Shown: piece after piece, positions 28,919-36,742 of the stretch
Numbering within the stretch: position 1 is the first letter of the stretch
Layout of the letters: each line of letters begins with the position of its first letter
NCBI RefSeq assembly: GCF_003943615.1
Contig: NZ_RJPZ01000003.1
Span: forward strand, 263,010 to 327,009
Direction of reading: 5' to 3'
Length of the DNA: 64,000 nt
Origin: Streptococcus australis
GTDB taxonomy: Bacteria > Bacillota > Bacilli > Lactobacillales > Streptococcaceae
The notes under the pieces: model-generated
Databases searched by the model: none
Seen by the model: the letters and a program-made list of their open reading frames with translations, nothing else
What the model was told of the DNA's origin: nothing
Made by a program: the position numbers and the translations under genes

Positions 28919-29010
28919 TATACACATTGTCTATTTTTTTGATATAATTGATTATACAGTTCTTTTGAAAAACTGCAAGTTAAATAACTAGTTTTTGGAC
29001 ACTGTGTATA
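28919..29010. promoter_or_regulatory. Candidate TetR operator pair between pip and tetR
   Basis: GACAATGTGTATA (minus, 28931..28919) and GACACTGTGTATA (plus, 28998-29010) differ at one base and lie in inverted orientation, each near the start region of one gene. The second has a palindromic core ACACTGTGT. They suggest one regulator acting on both genes. Confidence 0.5.
28951..28978 (-). promoter_or_regulatory. Promoter of the Pip gene
   Basis: Minus strand: TTGCAG (28978..28973), a 16-base spacer and TATAAT (28956..28951), about 46 bases upstream of the start codon. The candidate operator lies between the -10 and the start. Confidence 0.6.
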
Positions 29011-29038
29011 ATTTTGTATATAAAAGAAAGGGACTAGA

Positions 29039-29575
29039 ATGGTTACCGAAAGCAACAAGCGAATAAAAACAAAACGGATCATCCAGGAAGCCATGGTTGA
29101 CCTGCTTCATAGAGAGTCCTTTGATGAAATTTCAACCGTTCAGTTGGCAAAAGAGGCTGGTATCAGCCGAAGTAGCTTCTATACCCACTACCGCGATAAG
29201 TACGATATGATCGAGCGCTACCAACAGGAATTTTTCCACAAAGTTGAATACATCTTTGACAAACAACAAGAAGATAAACACCAAGCCGTTACCGAAGTTT
29301 TCGAATTTCTCACCAAGGAGCCCCTCTTTGCTGTCCTTCTAACCGAGAATGGGACAAAAGAAATTCAATCCTTCTTACGGCATAAGCTACAAGTTCTACT
29401 AGTCGATAGCTTACAAGACCGTTATGGACATCGATCTTTGACAGAAATCGAAAGAGACTACAGTTCTGTCTACCTCACCAATGCCTTCTTTGGAGTCTGT
29501 CAAATGTGGGTTGCGCGTGGGCAAAAAGAAAGCCCGCAACAAATGGCAGACTTCCTATTAAAAATGCTGGAATAG
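29039..29575 (+). CDS. TetR/AcrR-family transcriptional regulator
   Basis: 178 residues. The N-terminal helix-turn-helix (about 10-55) contains FDEISTVQLAKEAGISRSSF and YTHYRDKYDMI, typical of TetR proteins. The C-terminal ligand domain is variable. Divergent from the pip gene by 134 bases with matching inverted operators, so control of pip and of itself is likely. Ligand unknown. Confidence 0.88.
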   Translation: MVTESNKRIKTKRIIQEAMVDLLHRESFDEISTVQLAKEAGISRSSFYTHYRDKYDMIERYQQEFFHKVEYIFDKQQEDKHQAVTEVFEFLTKEPLFAVLLTENGTKEIQSFLRHKLQVLLVDSLQDRYGHRSLTEIERDYSSVYLTNAFFGVCQMWVARGQKESPQQMADFLLKMLE

Positions 29576-29602
29576 AAAAAGAGACCTCGGTCTCTTTTTC
29601 TA
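29576..29602. terminator. Bidirectional terminator between tetR and comB
   Basis: AAAAAGAGACC and GGTCTCTTTTT form a perfect stem with a two-base loop and T-runs on both strands. Confidence 0.85.
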
Positions 29603-29612
29603 TTCTATTTCT

Positions 29613-30971
29613 TTAGTTCCCTGCTCCTAAGAATTGATCCACAAAGAAGCTGAAGTAAGATTTTTCTCCTGTAATCAGGACACACTTCCCTTCCAAACCG
29701 TACCGCAGAAGTTTAGCCTCATGATCCTTGAGACGAAGGACTCCCTCTATTTTGAAAAAGTTCCCCTGTTCTGTCCGAGTTGCACTCGAAGCAATAGAGC
29801 TAATACGAGCCTCTAGCGTAATTGGTTTTTGTTTACTACCCTGTGTGCTAAAGCGAATCCGATCTCCCACATGAATCGTGGCTATATCTTTTGAAGGAAT
29901 ATAGGTGACGATCTTGACTTCTTTTTCTTTCTGAATGAGAGGATAAACTTGAGCCAGAGGAGTGCCTTCCGCTACAATACTCGCTCCTTTTGTTTCATCA
30001 TTCAAATGCAGCACCCCTTCATCCTTCGCTAGAATCCGAGTCTTCTGAAGAAGATTTTCTTGTGTTTTTACCTTACTGTCTAGATCTGCGATTTGCTGAG
30101 AAAGAAGCAGAAGATCTTGTCCGACCTTACTCAGCTGTTGAGCTTTCAGGGAGGCTATTTGACTGTCTAAACTGGTCGAAAAAGCTTGTTGGCTTCCGGA
30201 TCCCGCATATTGGATTCGATAATTCGAAATATTCGCCTCTAACTGCTGGATTTGACTGTCCAGCTGACTAATAAAGGAAGCTTGGGCTGGAGAGTTTTCC
30301 TCTCCATGTGGTTGCTGAGCGTAACTCTGGTAGAGAGAGTAAAGTGGATGAGTCGCATCCAGATTTCTCCCCTCTACTAGAGCTGATTTTAGACTATGGT
30401 AATCAGCTAATCGCTTCTCTTGGTCTTGGATAGCTTGGCCAATTTCGGCTTGGCTTGAACTGGCACTGGCATTTTGAGAAGCAATGGTTGCATTTTGTTG
30501 ATGAGCTTGAGCTTGGAGAATCGCTATCTGTTGCTGGTAATCCTTAAACAGCTGGTCATAACCAAAATGCTCATTTCCTGTAAACTGGCTTTCTCCTGTC
30601 TCAATGCTGGTTTTCAATAATTTTAATTGTTCCTCCTGTTTCTTTAAGAGGTCTAGCTGTTGGCTTAAGCTCATTCCTTGTTGTTTTTCCTGGTCCTCTT
30701 GGTATTCTACCAAGATTTCTCCCTTTTTAATCTCTTTATTTTCCTTCAAATGGTTGACTTGAATGGGAGAATTACTAGTTGATTGGATTTGATCAATTAC
30801 GCGCGTAGCTTCAATTGTCCCTCGACTGGTCAAGGTCACTTCCTTCTTGGCAAAGACAGAGAATCCCACAACAAACAGTAGTAAAAGAAAACAAGGAACT
30901 ACCCATAAACTAGCAAAATTATGGAAACGTTTCTGATAGAATTCTGCACTTTCAAAATATTTTTCGTTCAT
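29613..30971 (-). CDS. comB: Competence peptide export accessory protein ComB
   Basis: 452-residue HlyD-type membrane fusion protein working with ComA to export processed competence-stimulating peptide. N-terminal FESAEFYQKRFHNF is typical of ComB/BlpB. One membrane helix (about 21-42) is followed by long coiled-coil arms (about 95-290, Gln-rich) and a C-terminal beta domain. Two ATGs are adjacent (30974 and 30971); I choose the second because the AGAGAG site is closer to normal spacing. It follows comA by 30 bases. A paralogous bacteriocin exporter (BlpB) is possible from sequence alone, but the residues fit ComB best and ComA/ComD/ComE are present. Confidence 0.88.
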   Translation of the reverse strand: MNEKYFESAEFYQKRFHNFASLWVVPCFLLLLFVVGFSVFAKKEVTLTSRGTIEATRVIDQIQSTSNSPIQVNHLKENKEIKKGEILVEYQEDQEKQQGMSLSQQLDLLKKQEEQLKLLKTSIETGESQFTGNEHFGYDQLFKDYQQQIAILQAQAHQQNATIASQNASASSSQAEIGQAIQDQEKRLADYHSLKSALVEGRNLDATHPLYSLYQSYAQQPHGEENSPAQASFISQLDSQIQQLEANISNYRIQYAGSGSQQAFSTSLDSQIASLKAQQLSKVGQDLLLLSQQIADLDSKVKTQENLLQKTRILAKDEGVLHLNDETKGASIVAEGTPLAQVYPLIQKEKEVKIVTYIPSKDIATIHVGDRIRFSTQGSKQKPITLEARISSIASSATRTEQGNFFKIEGVLRLKDHEAKLLRYGLEGKCVLITGEKSYFSFFVDQFLGAGN

Positions 30972-31001
30972 CATACTCTCTTTTTTTCTCCTAGTCCTCT
31001 C

Positions 31002-33155
31002 TTAACAAGTAACCAAATGGCTGTAATAGCCATTCTTTTTCAGTAGTTCTTCATGGCTTCCCTCTTCCTTAAGACAACCTTGGTCCATGAGGAAGACTTT
31101 TTCAGACCGTTCTGCAATCGTTAACCGATGGGCGATAAAGATAATGGTTTTATCTAAGGACATCAAGCGATCCACAATTTTCTTCTCCGTCAAGATATCT
31201 AGGCTGCTGGTCGCTTCATCCAGAATCAGAATCGGAGCGTCCGTTAACAAGGCACGCGCCAAAGCAATCCGCTGCCGTTGTCCACCAGAAATTCCCATAC
31301 CATCCGTTGTTAATTCCGTTTGGTAATTAAGGGGCATGCGTTCAATATCTTCTCGAATTCCTGCGATTTCAACAGCGCGCAAGATATCTTCCTGACTCGT
31401 TCCTTCCCGAGCTCCTAGTAACAAGTTCTCTAAGATCGTGCCATTAAATACATAGGGCTGCTGGGGCAAATAATTGATTTGCTGACGGAGCAAGGTTTTA
31501 TCCACTTGCTGGATATCCCTTCCTCCCAGACGAATCGTTCCTTTATGGGGTTGGTAGAAATTCACCATCATCTTTGCTAGCGTTGTTTTTCCAGAGCCTG
31601 AAATACCGACAAAGCTCACCTTGCTCCCTTTTTTGATCCTTAAGTTAATATCTGTTAGAACATTGGCCCCAAAACCGTACTTGTAGTCTACTCCCTCAAA
31701 AACCAGATCACCATCGAGAGCCTCACGCTCTTGAAGGGGCTTCTTCTCTGCGAACTCAGAGTCTATCAGATAGACTTCATTCAGACGGGTATTGGCCACT
31801 CGGGCGGCTTGAAGTTTGGTTTGGAGGTTGATCAAATTCTCTAGAGGCCCTGTGAAATAAACAAGGAGAGTATTGTAGGTAATCAGCTGACCCAAACTCA
31901 ATTCTTGCTTCATGACCAAATGAGCTCCCATCCACAAGACCAAAACATTCAAAATCAACTGGGCCAAGTGCTTGAGCCCCTTTTGAAGACTTTCGGCCTT
32001 GCTCATGGCAAAGGACTTCTTCAGATAATCCACAAATTCCGAGTCAATCTTTTGATAGCGACTGCGTTCACTGGTCAAAGACTTGATGGTTTCAATCCCA
32101 TTGATATCTTCGATAATAGAAGAAGACAAGACACTATTGGCTTCCATGGTTTCATTATTTAAGCGCTCGAAAGGTTTCATAAAGGCAAAAATAATGACCG
32201 CATAAATCGGCAGCAAGAGAATGGTCAAGAAAAAGAGATGAGCATTTTGACTAAACAGGACTACTGATAAAATCAGAACGATGGAAAGATCCAAAAAGAT
32301 TGAAAGCAGCGTACTAGCCAGAGCATCAATAATGCGGTTGGCATCTGTAAAACGCGACACCACTTCCCCTGTCCGTCGAGTTGCAAAGAAACTCATGGGC
32401 AACTGAAAAACATGCTTAATATAGGACAGAATGACATCAATAGACAAGCGTTGGCCTAAAACAAGGAGCAAGTAATCTTGCGCGTAGGTGAGGACTTGCT
32501 GTAAGATGTAAACCACAATCAAACCTAGTGAAATCACAGTCAAGGTCTGCTTCATCTGATCAGGCACATAGGTATCAATAATTGATTGTAGGTAGTAAGA
32601 ACCAACAATATTGATAAGGGTTACCAATAAAGTTGCAAGAACAATATGAAGGACCAATTGTCGCTGTTTAAACAAAAGAGGGACAAAGTCTAGGAGCCCA
32701 TTTTTCTTTTCCTTACTAGGTTGATAGGCCGGAGTCGGGGCCAAGGCAATGACAATCCCTGTCCATTCCTTTTCAAACTCTTCGATCGTCAATTTGGTCA
32801 TCTTTACTTTTGGATCTGGATCTGCTACGTAAAGATGTTTTTTATCTTTCTTATACACTACGTAATAATGAGGGAGACGCCCATCCTTGATCACGTGGAC
32901 AATCAAGGGATAGGTCACTCCTTCCAAGTCAAAAAGTGTGCGATCTGCTCGGAAGGCGCGTGTCTCAAATCCCAACTCCTCAGCCACCTTGACCAGACCT
33001 AAGGCGGTCGTTCCATCTGCAGTCGTTTTTGCCTTCTCCCGCAGACTAGCTAAAGAATAGTATGATCCATAGTAGCCAAAGACCATGGCTAAAGCTGCAA
33101 CACCACAGTCTCTCATGTCAACTTGTTGGCGATAATGTTTTTTCTTAAATCCCAT
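31002..33155 (-). CDS. comA: Peptide-cleaving ABC exporter ComA
   Basis: 717 residues, the length of pneumococcal ComA, with start MGFKKKHYR at 33155 (an upstream TTG is rejected). Three parts: an N-terminal C39 peptidase that cuts after Gly-Gly leaders, with Cys17, His96 and Asp112 all present; six membrane helices (about 165-440); and an ATPase with GISGSGKTT and ISGGQRQRIALARAL. It processes and exports competence-stimulating peptide together with ComB. A candidate ComE site lies about 85-110 bases upstream. comC is not in the window. Confidence 0.92.
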   Translation of the reverse strand: MGFKKKHYRQQVDMRDCGVAALAMVFGYYGSYYSLASLREKAKTTADGTTALGLVKVAEELGFETRAFRADRTLFDLEGVTYPLIVHVIKDGRLPHYYVVYKKDKKHLYVADPDPKVKMTKLTIEEFEKEWTGIVIALAPTPAYQPSKEKKNGLLDFVPLLFKQRQLVLHIVLATLLVTLINIVGSYYLQSIIDTYVPDQMKQTLTVISLGLIVVYILQQVLTYAQDYLLLVLGQRLSIDVILSYIKHVFQLPMSFFATRRTGEVVSRFTDANRIIDALASTLLSIFLDLSIVLILSVVLFSQNAHLFFLTILLLPIYAVIIFAFMKPFERLNNETMEANSVLSSSIIEDINGIETIKSLTSERSRYQKIDSEFVDYLKKSFAMSKAESLQKGLKHLAQLILNVLVLWMGAHLVMKQELSLGQLITYNTLLVYFTGPLENLINLQTKLQAARVANTRLNEVYLIDSEFAEKKPLQEREALDGDLVFEGVDYKYGFGANVLTDINLRIKKGSKVSFVGISGSGKTTLAKMMVNFYQPHKGTIRLGGRDIQQVDKTLLRQQINYLPQQPYVFNGTILENLLLGAREGTSQEDILRAVEIAGIREDIERMPLNYQTELTTDGMGISGGQRQRIALARALLTDAPILILDEATSSLDILTEKKIVDRLMSLDKTIIFIAHRLTIAERSEKVFLMDQGCLKEEGSHEELLKKNGYYSHLVTC

Positions 33156-33238
33156 AAGAACCCTTTCCAATCGTTTGTTTCATCTTAACAAAAAGGACTA
33201 GCTGAGAAGAAAAAATCGCTATTTTGTTTATTATTTTA

Positions 33239-33267
33239 GGTATTTGGTCATAAAAATCTCCAAATCA
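33239..33267 (-). promoter_or_regulatory. Candidate ComE-binding direct repeat upstream of comA
   Basis: On the minus strand TGATTTGGAG, then ATTTTT, then ATGACCAAATAC aligns in spacing with the pneumococcal ComE site (ACTTTGGGAG, A-run, ATGACAGTTGAG). No convincing -10 is seen at the expected distance, so confidence is limited. Confidence 0.35.
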
Positions 33268-33284
33268 GGAGAATGATCATTTAT

Positions 33285-33321
33285 TTTGAAAAAGAAAAAC
33301 CGCCTATTTTTACAGGCGGTC
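33285..33321 (-). terminator. Second terminator-like hairpin between rpsD and comA
   Basis: Minus strand: ACCGCCT, nine-base loop, AGGCGGT, followed by TTTTTCTTTTTC. It insulates comA from rpsD read-through. Confidence 0.7.
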
Positions 33322-33391
33322 ATTTCTTTCTATGAAGCAAGCATAGGGAACAAATATCTAAGCAAACCCAGAAATCAACGCTTTAAGACAA

Positions 33392-33420
33392 AACAAAAAG
33401 CCCACTGTTGTAGGCTTTCT
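33392..33420 (-). terminator. rpsD terminator
   Basis: Minus strand: AAAGCC, ten-base loop, GGGCTTTTTG shortly after the rpsD stop. Confidence 0.65.
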
Positions 33421-33438
33421 GCAAGTTTTTTCTTAAAA

Positions 33439-34050
33439 TTAAAGCATTTTGTTGTAGAATTCAACGACAAGTGCTTCGTTGATTTCTGGATTGATTTCAT
33501 CGCGTTCTGGCAAGCGAGTCAATGAACCTTCCAATTTTTCAGCATCGAATGATACGAATGCTGGACGTCCAAGAGTTGCTTCAACAGCTTCAAGGATAGC
33601 TGGAACTTTAGCTGATTTTTCGCGAACTGAGATCACTTGACCTGGAGTTACACGGTATGAAGGGATATCAACGCGTTTTCCGTCAACAAGGATGTGACCG
33701 TGGTTAACGAATTGACGAGCTTGACGACGAGTAGTCGCAAGTCCAAGACGGTAAACAACGTTATCCAAACGACGTTCCAAAAGAAGCATGAAGTTGAAAC
33801 CGACAGTTCCTTCTTTGATCTTAGTAGCTTGTACGAACAAGTTACGGAATTGTTTTTCACCAAGTCCGTAGGAGAAACGAAGTTTTTGTTTTTCAGCTAA
33901 TTGCAAACCGTATTCTGACAATTTTGAACGGTTGTTTGGTCCATGTTGACCTGGTACGTAGTTACGACGTGCCAATTCTTTACCTGTACCTGTAAGTGAC
34001 AAGCCAAGACGGCGAGATTGTTTCCAAGATGGTCCTGTATAACGTGACAT
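33439..34050 (-). CDS. rpsD: 30S ribosomal protein S4
   Basis: 203 residues; primary 16S rRNA-binding protein. N-terminal [21 protein letters not shown] and an S4 RNA-binding fold (about 93-155) are clear. AGGAGGACATTTCAA precedes the ATG. It stands alone rather than in a ribosomal operon, as is usual in Firmicutes, and has a 150-base leader fitting autoregulation. Confidence 0.98.
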   Translation of the reverse strand: MSRYTGPSWKQSRRLGLSLTGTGKELARRNYVPGQHGPNNRSKLSEYGLQLAEKQKLRFSYGLGEKQFRNLFVQATKIKEGTVGFNFMLLLERRLDNVVYRLGLATTRRQARQFVNHGHILVDGKRVDIPSYRVTPGQVISVREKSAKVPAILEAVEATLGRPAFVSFDAEKLEGSLTRLPERDEINPEINEALVVEFYNKML

Positions 34051-34206
34051 TTGAAATGTCCTCCTATAAAAATAATTTTTTTGTAGGAAATAACGTTTTA
34101 GACAAACCTGATTCGTTCAGAAAGCCTTCGCCCAAACAGCAAAGGTTACTTTTCTAGCTGGCTTCCTGTTGACGAGCTTCATTTTGTCCTGCTGTCATTT
34201 CGCACA
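34051..34206 (-). ncRNA. rpsD mRNA leader, probable S4 autoregulatory structure
   Basis: About 155 nt separate the promoter from the rpsD start. The leader has several complementary GC-rich segments (GCGAAGGC, GAAGCTCGTC, GAAGCCAGC). Firmicute rpsD genes are known to be repressed by S4 binding their leaders. I have not folded it. Confidence 0.4.
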
Positions 34207-34212
34207 AATTCT

Positions 34213-34241
34213 ATTATACCACCAATACCAGTCCTTGTAAA
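34213..34241 (-). promoter_or_regulatory. rpsD promoter
   Basis: Minus strand: TTTACA (34241..34236), 17-base spacer, TGGTATAAT (TATAAT 34218..34213). Confidence 0.7.
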
Positions 34242-34378
34242 GTTGCTTTCTCGTTTTTTTGTATTTCTTTCTATAACCGAAGAGTAAAATGGTAGCTTCT
34301 AGCTAGTGACTTTCTAAATCGCTAATTTCGGCCTTCGATTATCGTGTTTTTCCTACCCTATCCTATAATTTTATTTTG

Positions 34379-34407
34379 TTTACACGTATCTTTACAACTT
34401 TTTTACA
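34379..34407 (-). promoter_or_regulatory. WalR/VicR-like box with third half-site
   Basis: Minus strand: TGTAAA, five bases, TGTAAA, six bases, TGTAAA. The first pair fits the WalR consensus TGTWAH-N5-TGTWAH exactly. No gene begins directly downstream; the next is rpsD, which has its own promoter. Confidence 0.45.
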
Positions 34408-34499
34408 ACTAGTCAATCATAATGTTTTTAACACCCTTCCGAATCTCCCTATTGTAGCAAGATTAAGAACATTAATGAGAAGACTCTTCAAAAGAATGC

Positions 34500-34547
34500 C
34501 TGTCTATTATTGACAGATTTGATTGTAAAATTGACACCTTTGTCAAT
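34500..34547. promoter_or_regulatory. Two adjacent operator-like dyads
   Basis: CTGTC-N7-GACAG (34500-34516) and ATTGACA-N4-TGTCAAT (34530-34547) have centres about 30 bp apart. The regulator is not known to me. Confidence 0.35.
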
Positions 34548-34577
34548 ATCTTTATATGGCTATAACAATCATTTAAT

Positions 34578-34608
34578 TAAAAAAACCATCTCCGAGAAGA
34601 GACGGTTG
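34578..34608 (-). terminator. Terminator after veg
   Basis: Minus strand: CCGTCTC, six-base loop, GAGATGG, then TTTTTTT. Confidence 0.8.
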
Positions 34609-34633
34609 AAATTTGTAGCTCACCCTAACCAAA

Positions 34634-34906
34634 TTAGTCTAAGTAATGAATCAGATTTTTCTCAGTTAAAATATCTGAGTAAGTATAAGATTCGACATAG
34701 GTTGTTGCTGGTTCACCAGGTAAACTATTTTCATTTGTGTATTCAATAATAAACAAAGAAGGATAGACTTCAATTAATCGACCAAACTTATTTTTTTGAC
34801 GTTTACGGCCATTTTCCAAGGTCATTTCTACAATTTGACCTTCATGAGCCTTGATTTCTTCTTTGATTTTTTTCATTTTTGCTACATCAGTAAATGCATC
34901 ACTCAT
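34634..34906 (-). CDS. veg: Veg family protein
   Basis: 90 residues of the DUF1021/Veg family, with the family stretches EEIKAHEGQIVEMTLENGRKR and a C-terminal region ending SYTYSDILTEKN. Veg stimulates biofilm formation in Bacillus subtilis; its role in streptococci is unsettled. It starts four bases after dnaC and ends before a strong terminator, so it is the last gene of the gdpP-rplI-dnaC-veg run. Confidence 0.88.
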   Translation of the reverse strand: MSDAFTDVAKMKKIKEEIKAHEGQIVEMTLENGRKRQKNKFGRLIEVYPSLFIIEYTNENSLPGEPATTYVESYTYSDILTEKNLIHYLD

Positions 34907-34909
34907 CCA

Positions 34910-36265
34910 TTATTCCTCTACTCTCTTTGATATGCTGGAGAATTTATTATATTCCTTTTGGAAGATTAACTCCACTGTTCCACGCGCTCCCGAACGGTTT
35001 TTTTCAATGATGACTTCAACCTTATTATTTGGCAGGCCTTCTTCTTCCTCACCCGCACGCTCATAGTAGTCATCTCGATATAGAAAGGCAACAATATCTG
35101 CATCCTGCTCGATGGATCCTGATTCACGGATATCAGATAGAACCGGACGTTTGTCTTGTCGTTGTTCGACTCCCCGAGATAGCTGACTAAGGGCAATGAC
35201 GGGAACCTTTAACTCTTTCGCCAAAATTTTTAATTGACGAGAGATTTCTGAGACTTCCTGTTGACGATTTTCACGTCCAGTCCCAGTAATCAACTGCAAG
35301 TAGTCGATGAGGATTAACCCAAGATTACCAGTTTCTTGTGCTAACTTTCTAGAACGAGACCGAATTTCTGTAATCCGAATACCAGGAGTATCATCTATAT
35401 AAATGCTCGCATTGGCTAGATTTCCTTGTGCAATTGCATACTTCCGCCACTCATCGTCTGTCAACTGACCGGTACGAATAGAATGGGATTCAATCAAGCC
35501 CTCTGCTGCCAACATCCGGTCTACCAAACTTTCAGCACCCATTTCCAGTGAGAAAATAGCAACTGTTTTATCCAACTTGGTTCCGATATTTTGGGCAATG
35601 TTAAGAGCAAAGGCAGTTTTACCAACGGCTGGACGAGCAGCAAGAATAATCAACTCTTCTTCATGAAGACCTGTTGTCATATGATCAAGATCTCGATATC
35701 CCGTTGCAATCCCGGTAATATCCGTTGTCTGCAAAGACCGAGTTTCAAGACTTCCAAAGTTGATATTTAAGATGTCCTTGATATTCTTGAAACCACTCCG
35801 ATTGGCATTTTCACTTACATCAATCAGAGCTTTTTCTGCACCTGCAATAATCTCATCCGACGGACTAGCTCCATCATATGCTTGATTTATGCTCTCCGTT
35901 AAACGAGCAATCAAACGTCTCAGAACCGCTTTTTCAGAAACGATCTTTGCGTAATATTCCGCATTGGCTGAGGTTGGAACAGAGTTGATGACTTCGGCTA
36001 GATAAGAGAGACCACCGATATTTTGCAAATCCCCTTGACTATCTAAAATATTGCGAACTGTTGTCGCATCAATAGCATCTCCCCTGTCTGCAAGGTCAAT
36101 CATGGCCTTAAAAATTAACCGATGGGCATATTTAAAGAAATCTGCTGGCTCAATAAACTCACGAACAAAAACCAGTTTTCCCTCATCAATAAAGATGGCT
36201 CCTAAGACAGATTGCTCTGCTTGGATATCTTGAGGCTGGGTTCTTAATTCTTCTATCTCAGCCAT
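34910..36265 (-). CDS. dnaC: Replicative DNA helicase (DnaB type)
   Basis: 451 residues with start MAEIEELR at 36265. An ATG two codons upstream is too close to AAAGGA. The N-terminal DnaB domain (about 10-115) is followed by the RecA-like core: Walker A ARPAVGKT (Lys216) and Walker B LILIDYLQ. It unwinds DNA at the replication fork. Called dnaC in Gram-positive bacteria and dnaB in E. coli. Follows rplI by 24 bases. Confidence 0.95.
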   Translation of the reverse strand: MAEIEELRTQPQDIQAEQSVLGAIFIDEGKLVFVREFIEPADFFKYAHRLIFKAMIDLADRGDAIDATTVRNILDSQGDLQNIGGLSYLAEVINSVPTSANAEYYAKIVSEKAVLRRLIARLTESINQAYDGASPSDEIIAGAEKALIDVSENANRSGFKNIKDILNINFGSLETRSLQTTDITGIATGYRDLDHMTTGLHEEELIILAARPAVGKTAFALNIAQNIGTKLDKTVAIFSLEMGAESLVDRMLAAEGLIESHSIRTGQLTDDEWRKYAIAQGNLANASIYIDDTPGIRITEIRSRSRKLAQETGNLGLILIDYLQLITGTGRENRQQEVSEISRQLKILAKELKVPVIALSQLSRGVEQRQDKRPVLSDIRESGSIEQDADIVAFLYRDDYYERAGEEEEGLPNNKVEVIIEKNRSGARGTVELIFQKEYNKFSSISKRVEE

Positions 36266-36289
36266 AGTCATTCCTTTCTAACGATTTAC

Positions 36290-36742
36290 TTAACCTTCAT
36301 TTACTCGAATTTGGATAACACCTGTAATATCCTGATAAATTTTAACAGGCACATCAATCAAGCCAACAGAGCGAATTGGGGAAGTCACTTGAATGTGACG
36401 CTTATCGATTTTAATTCCAAATTGTTTTTGTAGTTCTTCTGCAATTTTTTTATTGGTAATAGAACCAAATGTACGTCCATCGGGACCAATTTTTTCTGTA
36501 AATTGGACAACAGTCGTCTCTTCTGCTAATTTTGCTTGAATGTTTTTCGCTTCTGCGACTAGTTCCGCATGAGCTTTTTCTTCAGATTTTTGCTTACCAC
36601 GAAGCTCCCCAATCGCTTGGGCATTGGCTTCCTTGGCTAAATTCTTTTTAATTAAAAAGTTTTGCGCATAACCTGTTGGGACTTCTTTAATTTCCCCTTT
36701 TTTTCCTTTTCCTTTTACATCTGCTAAAAAGATAACTTTCAT
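36290..36742 (-). CDS. rplI: 50S ribosomal protein L9
   Basis: 150 residues: N-terminal domain with [20 protein letters not shown], a long connecting helix (about 40-75) and a C-terminal RNA-binding domain. Its ATG overlaps the gdpP stop by four bases, so the two are translationally coupled, as in many Firmicutes. Confidence 0.97.
   Translation of the reverse strand: MKVIFLADVKGKGKKGEIKEVPTGYAQNFLIKKNLAKEANAQAIGELRGKQKSEEKAHAELVAEAKNIQAKLAEETTVVQFTEKIGPDGRTFGSITNKKIAEELQKQFGIKIDKRHIQVTSPIRSVGLIDVPVKIYQDITGVIQIRVNEG

Larger units (their letters stand above)
34242..34577. other. Gene-free stretch upstream of rpsD
   Basis: No ORF with a plausible start is seen. It holds a WalR-like direct repeat (34379-34407) and two adjacent TGTC/GACA dyads (34500-34547). 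Base composition is very AT-rich. It could contain a small RNA or only remnants. Confidence 0.6.

Noticed and set aside
33286..33525. 79-codon plus-strand frame over the rpsD terminators
   Set aside because: It spans two terminators and the 3' end of rpsD in antisense; no start signal.
34154..34198. 14-codon ORF (MTAGQNEARQ...) in the rpsD leader
   Set aside because: No ribosome binding site and no conserved product; the leader is better explained as RNA structure.
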